Position numbers and translations under genes: made by a program
In this document: positions 12,669 to 19,373 of the stretch, piece after piece
How the letters are laid out: the number at the start of each line of letters is the position of its first letter
How positions within the stretch are numbered: the stretch's first letter is position 1
DNA from: 2-01-FULL-39-28 sp964436165
GTDB lineage: Bacteria; Patescibacteriota; Minisyncoccia; 2-02-FULL-40-12; GWA2-44-9
Length of the DNA stretch: 24,539 nucleotides
Direction: 5' to 3'
Assembly: GCA_964436165.1 (NCBI GenBank)
Contig: CAYTBY010000016.1
Span: 1-24,539, forward strand
The notes under the pieces: generated by a model
Told to the model about the DNA's origin: nothing
Database searches by the model: none
The model's input: the letters and a program-made list of their open reading frames with translations, nothing else

Positions 12669-13562
12669 ATGATGTTATCCATAGTAACAATAAATTACAA
12701 CGGTTCTGAAAGTACAATTAAGCTCCTCAAATCGCTTCAGAATCAAGCTGATCAGGACTTTCAGATTATCGTCGTAGACAACGCCTCTGAGGAGGCCGAT
12801 TTTAATAATCTCCAAACTCATATATGGAAGTTGAACTTCCATATATCCACAATTAGAAATAAAGAGAATTTAGGGTTTTCTGGGGGTAATAATGTGGGTA
12901 TCAGAGAGGCCCTGGAAAACGGGGCCCTTCGAGAAGCCTCAGGGCAAGCAGAATGGGTGCTTTTGCTTAATAATGATACTTGGGTGGAAAGCGACTTTAT
13001 TGCCTCTATAAGACCAGTTTTGAGGCAAAAACAGGGTATTTTAGGTCTACCCATGGATGAAGGAAAGCGGGTTTCATACTGCGGTAAGATAAGGTGGCTA
13101 AAGCCAGTCGGATACCATATTTACGATTATAGCCAAGCCCAAAAAGATGAGGACAAGCATATTATCGGCGGAGGAATGTTGATACATAAAGATGTTTTTG
13201 AAAAAATAGGTTTTCTTGATGAAAAATATTTTTTGTATTTTGAAGACGTTGATTATTCGGTTCGGGCAAGAAAAGCCGGTATCCCGCTGGAAATATTGGA
13301 GAAACCATTAATTCATCATGCCACATCCTCAACAACAAAAAAATTAGGCCGACCACTTCTGATGAGGTACCATTATCGAAACGCGTTATATTTTAATTTT
13401 AAAAACGGCCCGTGGTATATTAAGCTTCTAGTTTGGCCATGGAGCGGGGTTATTTTATTAAAACAAGCGGTAAAAGTTATGATATATCATAACCGCGAGC
13501 AGTCCCTTGCGATTTTAAATGGAGCCTTGGATTTTTATAAAAATAAAATGGGGAAAATATGA
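12669..13562 (+). CDS. Glycosyltransferase family 2 (GT-A), rhamnosyltransferase-like
   Basis: 297 aa. It starts LSIVTINYNGSESTIKLLKSL with VDNAS and ENLGFSGGNNVGI, the donor-binding core, then LLLNNDTW holding the metal-binding N-N-D (residues 101-103). The later GGGMLIHKDVFEKIGFLDEKYFLYFEDVDYSVRARKAG block is the acceptor/base region typical of GT2 enzymes similar to WbbL/rhamnosyltransferases. A hydrophobic C-terminal segment (LLVWPWSGVILL) may associate with the membrane. Two palindromic inserts are present, at residues 51-59 and 86-94. It overlaps the next gene by ATGA, indicating translational coupling. It is part of the surface-glycan operon. Confidence 0.9.
   Translation: MMLSIVTINYNGSESTIKLLKSLQNQADQDFQIIVVDNASEEADFNNLQTHIWKLNFHISTIRNKENLGFSGGNNVGIREALENGALREASGQAEWVLLLNNDTWVESDFIASIRPVLRQKQGILGLPMDEGKRVSYCGKIRWLKPVGYHIYDYSQAQKDEDKHIIGGGMLIHKDVFEKIGFLDEKYFLYFEDVDYSVRARKAGIPLEILEKPLIHHATSSTTKKLGRPLLMRYHYRNALYFNFKNGPWYIKLLVWPWSGVILLKQAVKVMIYHNREQSLAILNGALDFYKNKMGKI
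12820..12846 (+). repeat. In-frame 27-nt palindrome in the GT2 gene
   Basis: Arms of 13 nt, ATATATGGAAGTT (12820-12832) and AACTTCCATATAT (12834-12846), around one base. It encodes HIWKLNFHI, between VDNAS and ENLGFSGG. The GGAAGTT.AACTTCC core resembles the GGAAGCT palindromes at 15464 and 17810. Confidence 0.75.
12923..12950 (+). repeat. In-frame CTTCGA...TCAGGGCAAGC element in the GT2 gene
   Basis: It encodes ALREASGQA, residues 86-94, just before the conserved EWVLLLNND strand. The last 12 nt are identical and in the same frame as the rpoA element. Confidence 0.6.
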
Positions 13563-14686
13563 AAAGAATTGGTATTGAGTGTGAAAATTTGGAAGATCCG
13601 AAATCACGCTGGGGAGTGGGCCAGATAACTTTAAATTTGCTTGAGGAATATTCAAAAAATCTGGAATGGCAGAAAAAATATAAATTATATTTATATTTTA
13701 AGAAAAACATCCCAGATGACAAAATTTTTAAAAATCCAATTTTTGTAAAGCGTGTTTTGGGTTTCCCGTCTTTCAATATTTTTTATCACATCTTGATGCC
13801 CTTGCGAGCAGTGGCCGACAGGTTGGATTGGATGTTTTTTCCGGCCTATATGCTGCCACCGTTATATTGGGGTAAATCGATAGTTATGCTTACCGATGAC
13901 GTTTATTTTGAGTATAAATACGGTAATCTTCCATTTCGATATAAATTGGCTTATAAACTATTTACTAATTGGGCGGCCATTAAGGCAACAAAAATTTTAG
14001 CCATTTCTGAGACGTCAAAAAAAGAAATTGAGAAAGTATACAATATTAAACCGGAAAGAATTTTCGTTTCTTATCTTGGAATTAATTCTCCTAATACAAA
14101 ATACAAAATACAAGATACAAAATACAGCTATCTCTTATATGTCGGGCAGATGTTTCCTCGTCGACATGCCAGAGAAACAATTTTGGCATTTAAAAAGCTA
14201 GTTACAGAACATTCTCATATTCTTGAGAATTTGAGAATATCAGAATTAAAACTAATCGTAGTTGGAAAAGATAAATACATGCCGGAAATTATCAATGAGT
14301 TAATGACTCAAACGAATAAAGAATTAGGAGGCGAGAGAATTATCCATTATGACTATATAGAGAAACGAGAGGATATTGATAAGCTTTATGCTGGAGCAAT
14401 GGCCTTGGTGTATGTTTCCGATAGGGAGGCCTTCGGATTACCGCCAATGGAGGCGCTGGCATTTGGAGTTCCACCGATTGTAATGGATAATGAGTTAGGC
14501 CATGAACTTTTTGGTGAATACGCTTTTTATTCAAAAAGCGGAAGCGTTGATGATATCGCAGAAGCTATAAAACGAGCCTTAACTGAAACGAATAAGATTG
14601 AGCAAATAAAAAATTCCGGCTCGGAACTTGTAAAAAAATATAATTGGAAAAATTTTGCCGATAGATTTTTTGACAGCATGGTTTAA
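13559..14686 (+). CDS. Glycosyltransferase, GT4-like (GT-B fold)
   Basis: 375 aa. N-terminal MKRIGIECENLEDPKSRWGVG with RWGVGQI, middle ILAISETSKKEIEKVYNIKPERIFVSYLGI (end of the acceptor domain), then the donor domain: SYLLYVGQMFPRRHARETILAFKKL, VVGKDKY, HYDYIEKREDIDKLYAGAMALVYVSDREAFGLPPMEALAFGVPPIV with the E-x(7)-E motif. This is a retaining GT4-type enzyme. Two inserts of repeat DNA encode residues 179-189 (NTKYKIQDTKY) and 218-227 (HSHILENLRI). Coupled to the preceding gene through ATGA; a minus-strand terminator and a small gene lie just downstream. Sugar specificity is unknown. Confidence 0.9.
   Translation: MKRIGIECENLEDPKSRWGVGQITLNLLEEYSKNLEWQKKYKLYLYFKKNIPDDKIFKNPIFVKRVLGFPSFNIFYHILMPLRAVADRLDWMFFPAYMLPPLYWGKSIVMLTDDVYFEYKYGNLPFRYKLAYKLFTNWAAIKATKILAISETSKKEIEKVYNIKPERIFVSYLGINSPNTKYKIQDTKYSYLLYVGQMFPRRHARETILAFKKLVTEHSHILENLRISELKLIVVGKDKYMPEIINELMTQTNKELGGERIIHYDYIEKREDIDKLYAGAMALVYVSDREAFGLPPMEALAFGVPPIVMDNELGHELFGEYAFYSKSGSVDDIAEAIKRALTETNKIEQIKNSGSELVKKYNWKNFADRFFDSMV
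14093..14126 (+). repeat. In-frame ATACAAA tandem repeat
   Basis: Four units of ATACAAA/ATACAAG in a row encode NTKYKIQDTKY between the two Rossmann domains. It is analogous in place to the insert at 12126-12156 in the other GT4 gene. Confidence 0.6.
14211..14238 (+). repeat. In-frame palindrome ATTCTCA...TGAGAAT
   Basis: ATTCTCA (14211-14217) pairs with TGAGAAT (14232-14238); a second copy of TGAGAAT at 14224-14230 offers alternative pairing. It encodes residues 218-227 in a helix-like segment before KLIVVGKD. Confidence 0.55.
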
Positions 14687-14716
14687 AAAATAAAAAAGAT
14701 CCCCTGGATGGGGATC
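14687..14716 (-). terminator. Intrinsic terminator of the 14732 gene
   Basis: On the minus strand GATCCCC (14716-14710) pairs with GGGGATC (14704-14698) around ATCCA, followed by TTTTTTATTTTTT. Confidence 0.8.
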
Positions 14717-14731
14717 GGACAAAATACTGAA

Positions 14732-14950
14732 TTAGGGGGAACTGAAACTAACTTTTACAAAATTTTCTCCGCATTCTTTTATCAATGCGGGAGGGAAGTG
14801 CCCTGAACGAGCCCCTGTTTGTGTCGGGTCATCCATTATTTCTATTTGATAATAACCCTCACAGCAATTATCAATAGTCCCGCTAAGTATTTTACCGTTA
14901 CTAAAATGTATGTTGATCTTTTTGTTAAGTAACGATTTCGGCAATTCCAC
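14732..14950 (-). CDS. Small hypothetical protein, possibly Sm-like fold
   Basis: 72 aa from GTG at 14950, with GGGAG 7 nt upstream as a plausible Shine-Dalgarno. I do not recognise the family. Residues 9-32 (NKKINIHFSNGKILSGTIDN, then CCEGYYQIEI) have the strand-strand-GT-strand rhythm of an LSm/Hfq-like or similar small beta-barrel, but no diagnostic RNA-binding residues stand out. Residues 45-55 contain TGARSGHFPP. It is a soluble, single-gene unit with its own terminator, inserted opposite to the glycan operon. Downstream effect on the neighbouring plus-strand genes is unknown. Confidence 0.65.
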   Translation of the reverse strand: MELPKSLLNKKINIHFSNGKILSGTIDNCCEGYYQIEIMDDPTQTGARSGHFPPALIKECGENFVKVSFSSP

Positions 14951-14987
14951 GACCCCTCTCCCATTAGTCAGTATATAAATACTATAT

Positions 14988-14993
14988 TATAAT
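14988..14993 (+). promoter_or_regulatory. -10 box of the Wzy-like gene, leaderless arrangement
   Basis: TATAAT ends 7 bp before the ATG at 15001. No convincing -35 is seen. On the minus strand TATACT (14975-14970) may serve the 14732 gene. Confidence 0.45.
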
Positions 14994-15000
14994 TTTAATT

Positions 15001-16716
15001 ATGTCAAGTAATAAGGTATTAAATACGATTTTTACAATTCAGGTCATTATCTTTGGTCTTATCGTAACCGGGTTTTTGCCGCGGGAGACGGCGATATTTT
15101 TGGCTGTTGGGTTGATAATATATATTATCTTGGCACCGATTGAAGATGCAACGCTTTTTTTTGTAAGATCAATCCCGCTTTTTATTGCTATACCGATAAC
15201 GGCTAACTATGACAGCTTAAATACTTGGCGGATTCTTTCAATAATACTTTGGCTAAAGTTAGCCCATGTTACCGGTTTAAAATATTTCTTAAAGATAAAA
15301 GAATTTTCAAAATATTCCAAGCTTTTAGTTATTCTTTTTATTTTTGCCCTACTTTCTGTTATCCCCGCCATAGATAAAGGTGAGGCAATTAAAAGGATTA
15401 TCTATTTTGTAAATCTAAGCTTGGTGGGGATGGTTGTTTATTATTTGGTACAACGTAATACTGACTTGGAAGCTAAGCTTCCAAGTAAAGCTAGTTTCGT
15501 TAACCGACTGGTAAAAAACATTGCCATTCCTACTATTATTGTGACGGTTGTCGGTTTTATTCAGTTAGCCTCGACTTATTTTATTGATATTTATCAATTC
15601 ATGAGGATTTGGGGAGAGGGGATACAGATGAGGCAATTCGGGGTACTTTGGTCTGAGATTGCAGTACGTTTGGGTAATACCTGGTTTGCTTATTATGGCA
15701 ACCAGCTATCGTTGAGGGTCTTTTCTCTTTTTCCGGATTCTCATTCTTTTCCGCAATTTGTTTTACTCGGGTTGCCAGCACTTTTTGCTATTTCATTATT
15801 ACCTCTTTGGAAATTGATCCGTCCTCGGCAAGCCTTTGGCGAGGCCGGGGAAATTGGAAATTGGAAATTGATACAGATGATTCACGCTCGTATGAATATT
15901 AGTATTTTATGGGTTGTAGCGGCTTTTTTGATAGCTATATTGAGCGGAACGAGGGGGATATGGGCGGCGAGCGCGGGGGTTATTTTTGTAATTTTTTTAG
16001 TTTTATATTGGCTAAATAGAGATGAAAAGAAAATAAAAAATAAAATCACATCTCACTACGATCGTGTTAATATGTTACCTAAAGAAAACCAGGGGTCGTC
16101 TTATTATAAAAACATCTTTAAATATATTTCGTTATATATGTTGGTTTTCTTTTTACTTTTTGCCGTAGCTTATCCAATATTCGTGTCGCCGCAGTTTTTA
16201 TTATCAAAAGGGGATTGGGGATTATTCGGAGAAAGGATTAAGTCGATAATTGATTTTGGCGAGACTTCAAATAGCCAGCGAATAGAAATATGGAGAGCGA
16301 GTTTAGAGTCAATAAAAAACCGCCCATTACTGGGCGTGGGAATAGGGAATTTTCCGGTAGTTCTAAAGCAAAATATATTTCTAGCCAGAGCTGGTTCTTC
16401 GGCTCACAATATTTATCTTCACATTGCCGCCGAAATGGGAATTTTAGCGCTAGTTACAACTATTTGGTTTTTATGGCTGGTATTTAAAAAATCTTATGAA
16501 AATTTTATAAATTCAACATTGTATCCATTACACGATCGTGGCGTAGATACAATGAGTGAAAATGGATTGACAATGATTTATTTTGGGGCGACGCTTATTT
16601 TTGTCCCTTGGGTTTTAATATATTCTCTGACTGATGTGGCGCTTTTTGATGAGAGGGCATTTTTATTCTTTGTAACAACAATGTCTATAATTCTGAGCAA
16701 TAAAAATCCCGAGTAA
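15001..16716 (+). CDS. O-antigen ligase/polymerase (Wzy/WaaL-like) membrane protein
   Basis: 571 aa with about ten or more hydrophobic helices. The long periplasmic-type loop and following helix contain the hallmarks of the Wzy_C/O-antigen ligase family: ILSGTRGIWAASAGVIFVIF, RIEIWRASLESIKNRPLLGVGIGNFP, and SSAHNIYLHIAAEMGILALV, with the conserved Arg and His. Such proteins polymerise lipid-linked glycan repeats or ligate them to an acceptor. The gene sits between glycosyltransferases and an LCP protein. Three palindromic or duplicated elements are inserted in frame (residues about 155-162, 270-290 and 506-518), all in predicted loops. The ATG at 15001 follows a -10 box. The stop is within a minus-strand terminator hairpin. 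Confidence 0.9.
   Translation: MSSNKVLNTIFTIQVIIFGLIVTGFLPRETAIFLAVGLIIYIILAPIEDATLFFVRSIPLFIAIPITANYDSLNTWRILSIILWLKLAHVTGLKYFLKIKEFSKYSKLLVILFIFALLSVIPAIDKGEAIKRIIYFVNLSLVGMVVYYLVQRNTDLEAKLPSKASFVNRLVKNIAIPTIIVTVVGFIQLASTYFIDIYQFMRIWGEGIQMRQFGVLWSEIAVRLGNTWFAYYGNQLSLRVFSLFPDSHSFPQFVLLGLPALFAISLLPLWKLIRPRQAFGEAGEIGNWKLIQMIHARMNISILWVVAAFLIAILSGTRGIWAASAGVIFVIFLVLYWLNRDEKKIKNKITSHYDRVNMLPKENQGSSYYKNIFKYISLYMLVFFLLFAVAYPIFVSPQFLLSKGDWGLFGERIKSIIDFGETSNSQRIEIWRASLESIKNRPLLGVGIGNFPVVLKQNIFLARAGSSAHNIYLHIAAEMGILALVTTIWFLWLVFKKSYENFINSTLYPLHDRGVDTMSENGLTMIYFGATLIFVPWVLIYSLTDVALFDERAFLFFVTTMSIILSNKNPE
15464..15486 (+). repeat. In-frame 23-nt palindrome, copy A
   Basis: Perfect 11-nt arms ACTTGGAAGCT (15464-15474) and AGCTTCCAAGT (15476-15486) around one A. 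It reads DLEAKLPS in the Wzy-like protein. The identical 23 nt occur at 17810-17832. Confidence 0.85.
15808..15872 (+). repeat. In-frame insert flanked by an 11-nt direct repeat
   Basis: TGGAAATTGAT occurs at 15808-15818 and at 15862-15872, exactly 54 nt apart (18 codons). Between them is a hairpin CCTCG (15823-15827) / CGAGG (15840-15844) and extra GGAAATT units. The protein reads WKLI, then 14 residues, then WKLI again. This looks like an insertion that duplicated its target. Confidence 0.65.
16517..16554 (+). repeat. In-frame 38-nt palindrome in the Wzy-like gene
   Basis: Outer arms CATTGTATC (16517-16525) and GATACAATG (16546-16554) enclose the perfect palindrome CACGATCGTG (16531-16540). 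It encodes residues 506-518 (TLYPLHDRGVDTM), in the last loop. ACGATCGT occurs once more in this gene, near 16059. Confidence 0.65.
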
Positions 16717-16724
16717 AGTCGGGA
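16701..16724 (-). terminator. Intrinsic terminator of the 16752 gene
   Basis: On the minus strand TCCCGA (16724-16719) pairs with TCGGGA (16712-16707), loop CTTTAC, followed by TTTTTATT. It overlaps the stop of the Wzy-like gene on the other strand. Confidence 0.7.
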
Positions 16725-16751
16725 ATTAGAGCTAAATCCGAAGCATTATTG

Positions 16752-17099
16752 TTAACTATCCGCCTCGATATTTATTCTTGAAGTGTTAATTTCAGCTTCT
16801 CTTGATGTTCGTCCCGGTAAAGAAAAAACTATTCTGACATCATGATTTTCTAAATCAAACAAACATCCCTGGGTTATTAACCCATCTGTCTTTAAATGAT
16901 TGACAGTTTCATCCAGCAGGTCTTCTAGTCGTTTATCGCCTGTTTCTACACGATACATATAAACATCAAAGTCGGCTAGTAGGTGCACTAATAGCCATTT
17001 CGGTTTTAGCGGCCCTTCTCTTTTTAAAATGTCCCTGATTTTATCTGATAAGAACTTGACCTCCAGATTTATCCCTGGACCTTCTTCATTAAGGGTCAT
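16752..17099 (-). CDS. Hypothetical soluble protein, 115 aa
   Basis: I do not recognise this family. The ATG at 17099 is chosen because it has GAGGA 6 nt upstream and because a longer frame would run through the divergent GT2 gene. Residues 12-75 are mostly helical and charged (LEVKFLSDKIRDILKREG, LLVHLLADFDVYMYRVETGD, LEDLLDETVNHLKTDG); residues 76-115 look like a short beta segment with LPGRTSREAEI. No membrane segment or signal is seen. It has a promoter and terminator of its own and is set opposite to the glycan genes. Codon use is AT-leaning like that of its neighbours. Confidence 0.6.
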   Translation of the reverse strand: MTLNEEGPGINLEVKFLSDKIRDILKREGPLKPKWLLVHLLADFDVYMYRVETGDKRLEDLLDETVNHLKTDGLITQGCLFDLENHDVRIVFSLPGRTSREAEINTSRINIEADS

Positions 17100-17133
17100 G
17101 GTTTTTCCTCGAGATTGTGAAAGAGGTGTAGAT

Positions 17134-17161
17134 ATGTTAGCATATTTAATATAAATGTCAA
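17134..17161 (-). promoter_or_regulatory. Promoter of the 16752 gene, overlapping the GT2 start
   Basis: On the minus strand TTGACA (17161-17156) and TAACAT (17139-17134) are 16 bp apart. The -35 overlaps the ATG of the divergent GT2 gene at 17155, so the two promoters must interfere. On the plus strand TTGTGA (17115-17120) and TAGCAT (17138-17143) could serve the GT2 gene. Confidence 0.5.
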
Positions 17162-18306
17162 ATCCATTGGTTACGATCAATCTAGTTGTCCTTAACGGTG
17201 AAAAATATATCCGCCATTGTTTGGAGGCGGTTTTGGCACAGACGTATCCGAAGGAACTGATAGAATTCAATATTTTAGACAACAACTCAACAGATAAAAC
17301 AAAGGAAATTATAAAGTCAACGAGGTCGGACCTCGAAACGAGGACCGACCTCAAAGACTTAGGATTTGCGAAGTTTACTTTATATGAGAGTAAAGTAAAT
17401 TTCGGTATGTGGCCAGGGCAGGAAGAACTGTTGAAGTACTCCAACGGCAAGTATGTTTTGGCGATGGCGGTGGATGTAATACTCGACAAAGATTTTGTAA
17501 AAAATACCGTTGAGATAATGGAAAAAGATGATAGAATTGGGGCTGTCCAAGCGAAGATTTATAAATACGATTTTCCCGAGGTCGAACTGAGGTCAGACCT
17601 CCAAGGGAGGACTGACCTCAACAGAGTTCGACCTCAAAAGACAGAAATTATTGATACTTGCGGATTTAGAATGGAGCGATCTAGACGGATAACAAATATT
17701 GGCCATGGGCAGGAAGACGTTGGTCAATTTAACGAACAAAAAGAAATATTCGGAGTCGAAGGGGCTTGTCCGTTTTTTAAGAGAGAAGCTTTAGAAGATT
17801 GTTCTATCAACTTGGAAGCTAAGCTTCCAAGTGGGAAGTTGAGCTTCCCTAAATCGGAGATCTTTGACCATGATTACTTCTGGTATGGAGACGATCTGGA
17901 TTTGGCCTGGAGAATGAGGCTCTTTGGCTGGAAGCAGGTTTTTGCTCCATCGGTGATAGCTTGGCATGATAGGCAAACAACAAAAAGTTTGAAGAAAAAT
18001 TGGCTTGATTACATTTTTCGCGTGCCGATGCGCCAGCAGATACTGATAAAAAAAAGACGGTTGGATTGGCGGAATAATCGATTTACAATTATAAAAAATG
18101 ATTATATAATAAATGTTCTGAAAGATTGGCCATATATTGTGGCCAGAGAAATTTCAGTTTTTGGATACACTTTGCTTTTTGAGTCAAAAGTATTTATGGA
18201 ATGGCCTAATTTTTTAAAATTACTGCCTAAAATGTTTAGAAAAAGAAGGGCTATTATGAAAAAAGCAAAGACCAGTTCAACAGAGATAAGGAGATGGTTT
18301 ACATGA
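17155..18306 (+). CDS. Glycosyltransferase family 2 with three palindromic inserts
   Basis: 383 aa. N-terminal PLVTINLVVLNGEKYIRHCLEAVLAQTYPKELIEFNILDNNSTDKT is a GT-A donor-binding fold; KYVLAMAVDVILDKDFV has the metal-binding Asp region; GACPFFKREALED and WYGDDLDLAWRMRLFGWKQVFAP correspond to the acceptor-base block. The C-terminal region is basic and partly hydrophobic (YIVAREISVFGYTLLFES). Residues 56-66, 142-160 and 219-232 are encoded by palindromic elements, at sites where other GT2 enzymes have short loops. The ATG is kept because the conserved PLVTINLVV starts immediately after it. It overlaps the LCP gene by ATGA. Confidence 0.9.
   Translation: MSNPLVTINLVVLNGEKYIRHCLEAVLAQTYPKELIEFNILDNNSTDKTKEIIKSTRSDLETRTDLKDLGFAKFTLYESKVNFGMWPGQEELLKYSNGKYVLAMAVDVILDKDFVKNTVEIMEKDDRIGAVQAKIYKYDFPEVELRSDLQGRTDLNRVRPQKTEIIDTCGFRMERSRRITNIGHGQEDVGQFNEQKEIFGVEGACPFFKREALEDCSINLEAKLPSGKLSFPKSEIFDHDYFWYGDDLDLAWRMRLFGWKQVFAPSVIAWHDRQTTKSLKKNWLDYIFRVPMRQQILIKKRRLDWRNNRFTIIKNDYIINVLKDWPYIVAREISVFGYTLLFESKVFMEWPNFLKLLPKMFRKRRAIMKKAKTSSTEIRRWFT
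17322..17352 (+). repeat. In-frame nested palindrome, RSDL/RTDL copy 1
   Basis: GAGGTCGG (17322-17329), A, CCTCG (17331-17335), AAA, CGAGG (17339-17343), A, CCGACCTC (17345-17352). Every base of each arm pairs except the facing A residues. It encodes RSDLETRTDL. Confidence 0.85.
17578..17635 (+). repeat. In-frame composite palindrome, RSDL/RTDL copy 2
   Basis: Outer arms GAGGTCGAACT (17578-17588) and AGTTCGACCTC (17625-17635) are perfect. Inside is GAGGTCAG, A, CCTCC, AAG, GGAGG, A, CTGACCTC (17589-17619), the same 31-nt architecture as 17322-17352. It encodes residues 142-160, including RSDLQGRTDL, in the same frame as copy 1. Confidence 0.9.
17810..17849 (+). repeat. In-frame 23-nt palindrome, copy B, plus an adjoining hairpin
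   Basis: 17810-17832 is identical to 15464-15486 and reads NLEAKLPS in the same frame. It is followed at once by GGGAAG (17833-17838) / CTTCCC (17844-17849), a second, smaller palindrome of the same GGAAG type. Together they encode about 14 residues. Confidence 0.85.
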
Positions 18307-19370
18307 GTTTTAACCAACCAAATTTTAATCAATTACCTGGGTCAGACAAAAAGCGCTACCTGAGCGTCGCGTTTTTTATTTTATTGGCAGTTGGTATTAT
18401 TTACGGCGCCTCTATATACGGCATCGGGTCTAATGAAATAGATGTCGCCAATAACGATAAAGAATCAACGATCTGGGATAAGATGGCTAATCTTTTTGCC
18501 GCTAGCTCTGAAAAGAAAATGACCATAGATAATGATCCGGAATATGCAATGCCAAAACCAGAAGACGATAGATGGGATTTATTAGTTTTGGGAATTCGAG
18601 GCGAAGACGAGATAGACCAAGAGGTCGGAGCTCTACTGACCGATACAATGATGGTTATAAGCTATGACAAAGAAACCCAGAAAACCTCGATGATTTCAAT
18701 ACCCCGTGATTTGTATGTCAGGATATATGGCCAGAAGATGGATAAGATAAATTCGGCTTATGAAATAGGTCTTCTGAGGAATAACGAACTCAGTTTTACC
18801 AAAAAGCTAATCTCCAGAATAACCGGCATCTATATCGATAGTGTCGTGGTTGTTGATTTTTCTTCATTTGAGAAAATAATTGATGATCTGGGCGGTATAG
18901 ATATCACTTTAAACGAACCGTTTACAGAAACCCAGCAATGGGGTTATGAGTTTTCTTTACCAGCCGGAGAGAATCATCTTGACGGCCAGACGGCTCTTTA
19001 CTATGCTCGTTCCAGGTTTTCTTCAAGTGATTTTGATCGGGCTCAGCGTCAGCAGAAAATTATTATAGCTATTAAAGACAAGGTTTTATCTCTTAATCTT
19101 TTATCCGATCCGATAAATACATTGGGCATACTCAATACCATCAGGAAAAATATTAATACGGATTTAGCTATTTGGGATGTCGGGAGTTTATTAAATCTTT
19201 CGGGGCAATTCAGTGAGGCCGACGGCAAGGTGAATAAATACGTAATAACTACAGAAAATCTTGTTTATGAAAGCCACATTCAGACCGATGTTGGAAATGT
19301 CTATGTTTTATTGCCAAACAGAGGTACCTTGCAGGATATAAAACAGATGTTTCAAGACATTTTGAAGTAA
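18303..19370 (+). CDS. LytR-CpsA-Psr (LCP) family glycan transferase
   Basis: 355 aa from ATG at 18303, which overlaps the previous stop as ATGA and has AAGGAG 9 nt upstream; an ATG at 18294 is possible but touches that Shine-Dalgarno. A short cytoplasmic N-terminus precedes one transmembrane helix at residues 19-39. The LCP domain spans about 80-270: LLVLGIRG, LLTDTMMVISYD with the conserved Asp, SIPRDLYV with the conserved Arg, INSAYEIG, and YARSRFSSSDFDRAQRQQKII. LCP proteins move undecaprenyl-linked glycans to peptidoglycan outside the membrane. Here it would attach the polymer made by the neighbouring genes. The following GT2 starts 3 nt after its stop. Confidence 0.93.
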   Translation: MSFNQPNFNQLPGSDKKRYLSVAFFILLAVGIIYGASIYGIGSNEIDVANNDKESTIWDKMANLFAASSEKKMTIDNDPEYAMPKPEDDRWDLLVLGIRGEDEIDQEVGALLTDTMMVISYDKETQKTSMISIPRDLYVRIYGQKMDKINSAYEIGLLRNNELSFTKKLISRITGIYIDSVVVVDFSSFEKIIDDLGGIDITLNEPFTETQQWGYEFSLPAGENHLDGQTALYYARSRFSSSDFDRAQRQQKIIIAIKDKVLSLNLLSDPINTLGILNTIRKNINTDLAIWDVGSLLNLSGQFSEADGKVNKYVITTENLVYESHIQTDVGNVYVLLPNRGTLQDIKQMFQDILK

Positions 19371-19373
19371 ATT

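Noticed and set aside
17100..17489. N-terminal extension of the 16752 minus-strand gene
   Set aside because: It would lie entirely antisense to the well-supported GT2 gene; the ATG at 17099 with GAGGA upstream is the better start.
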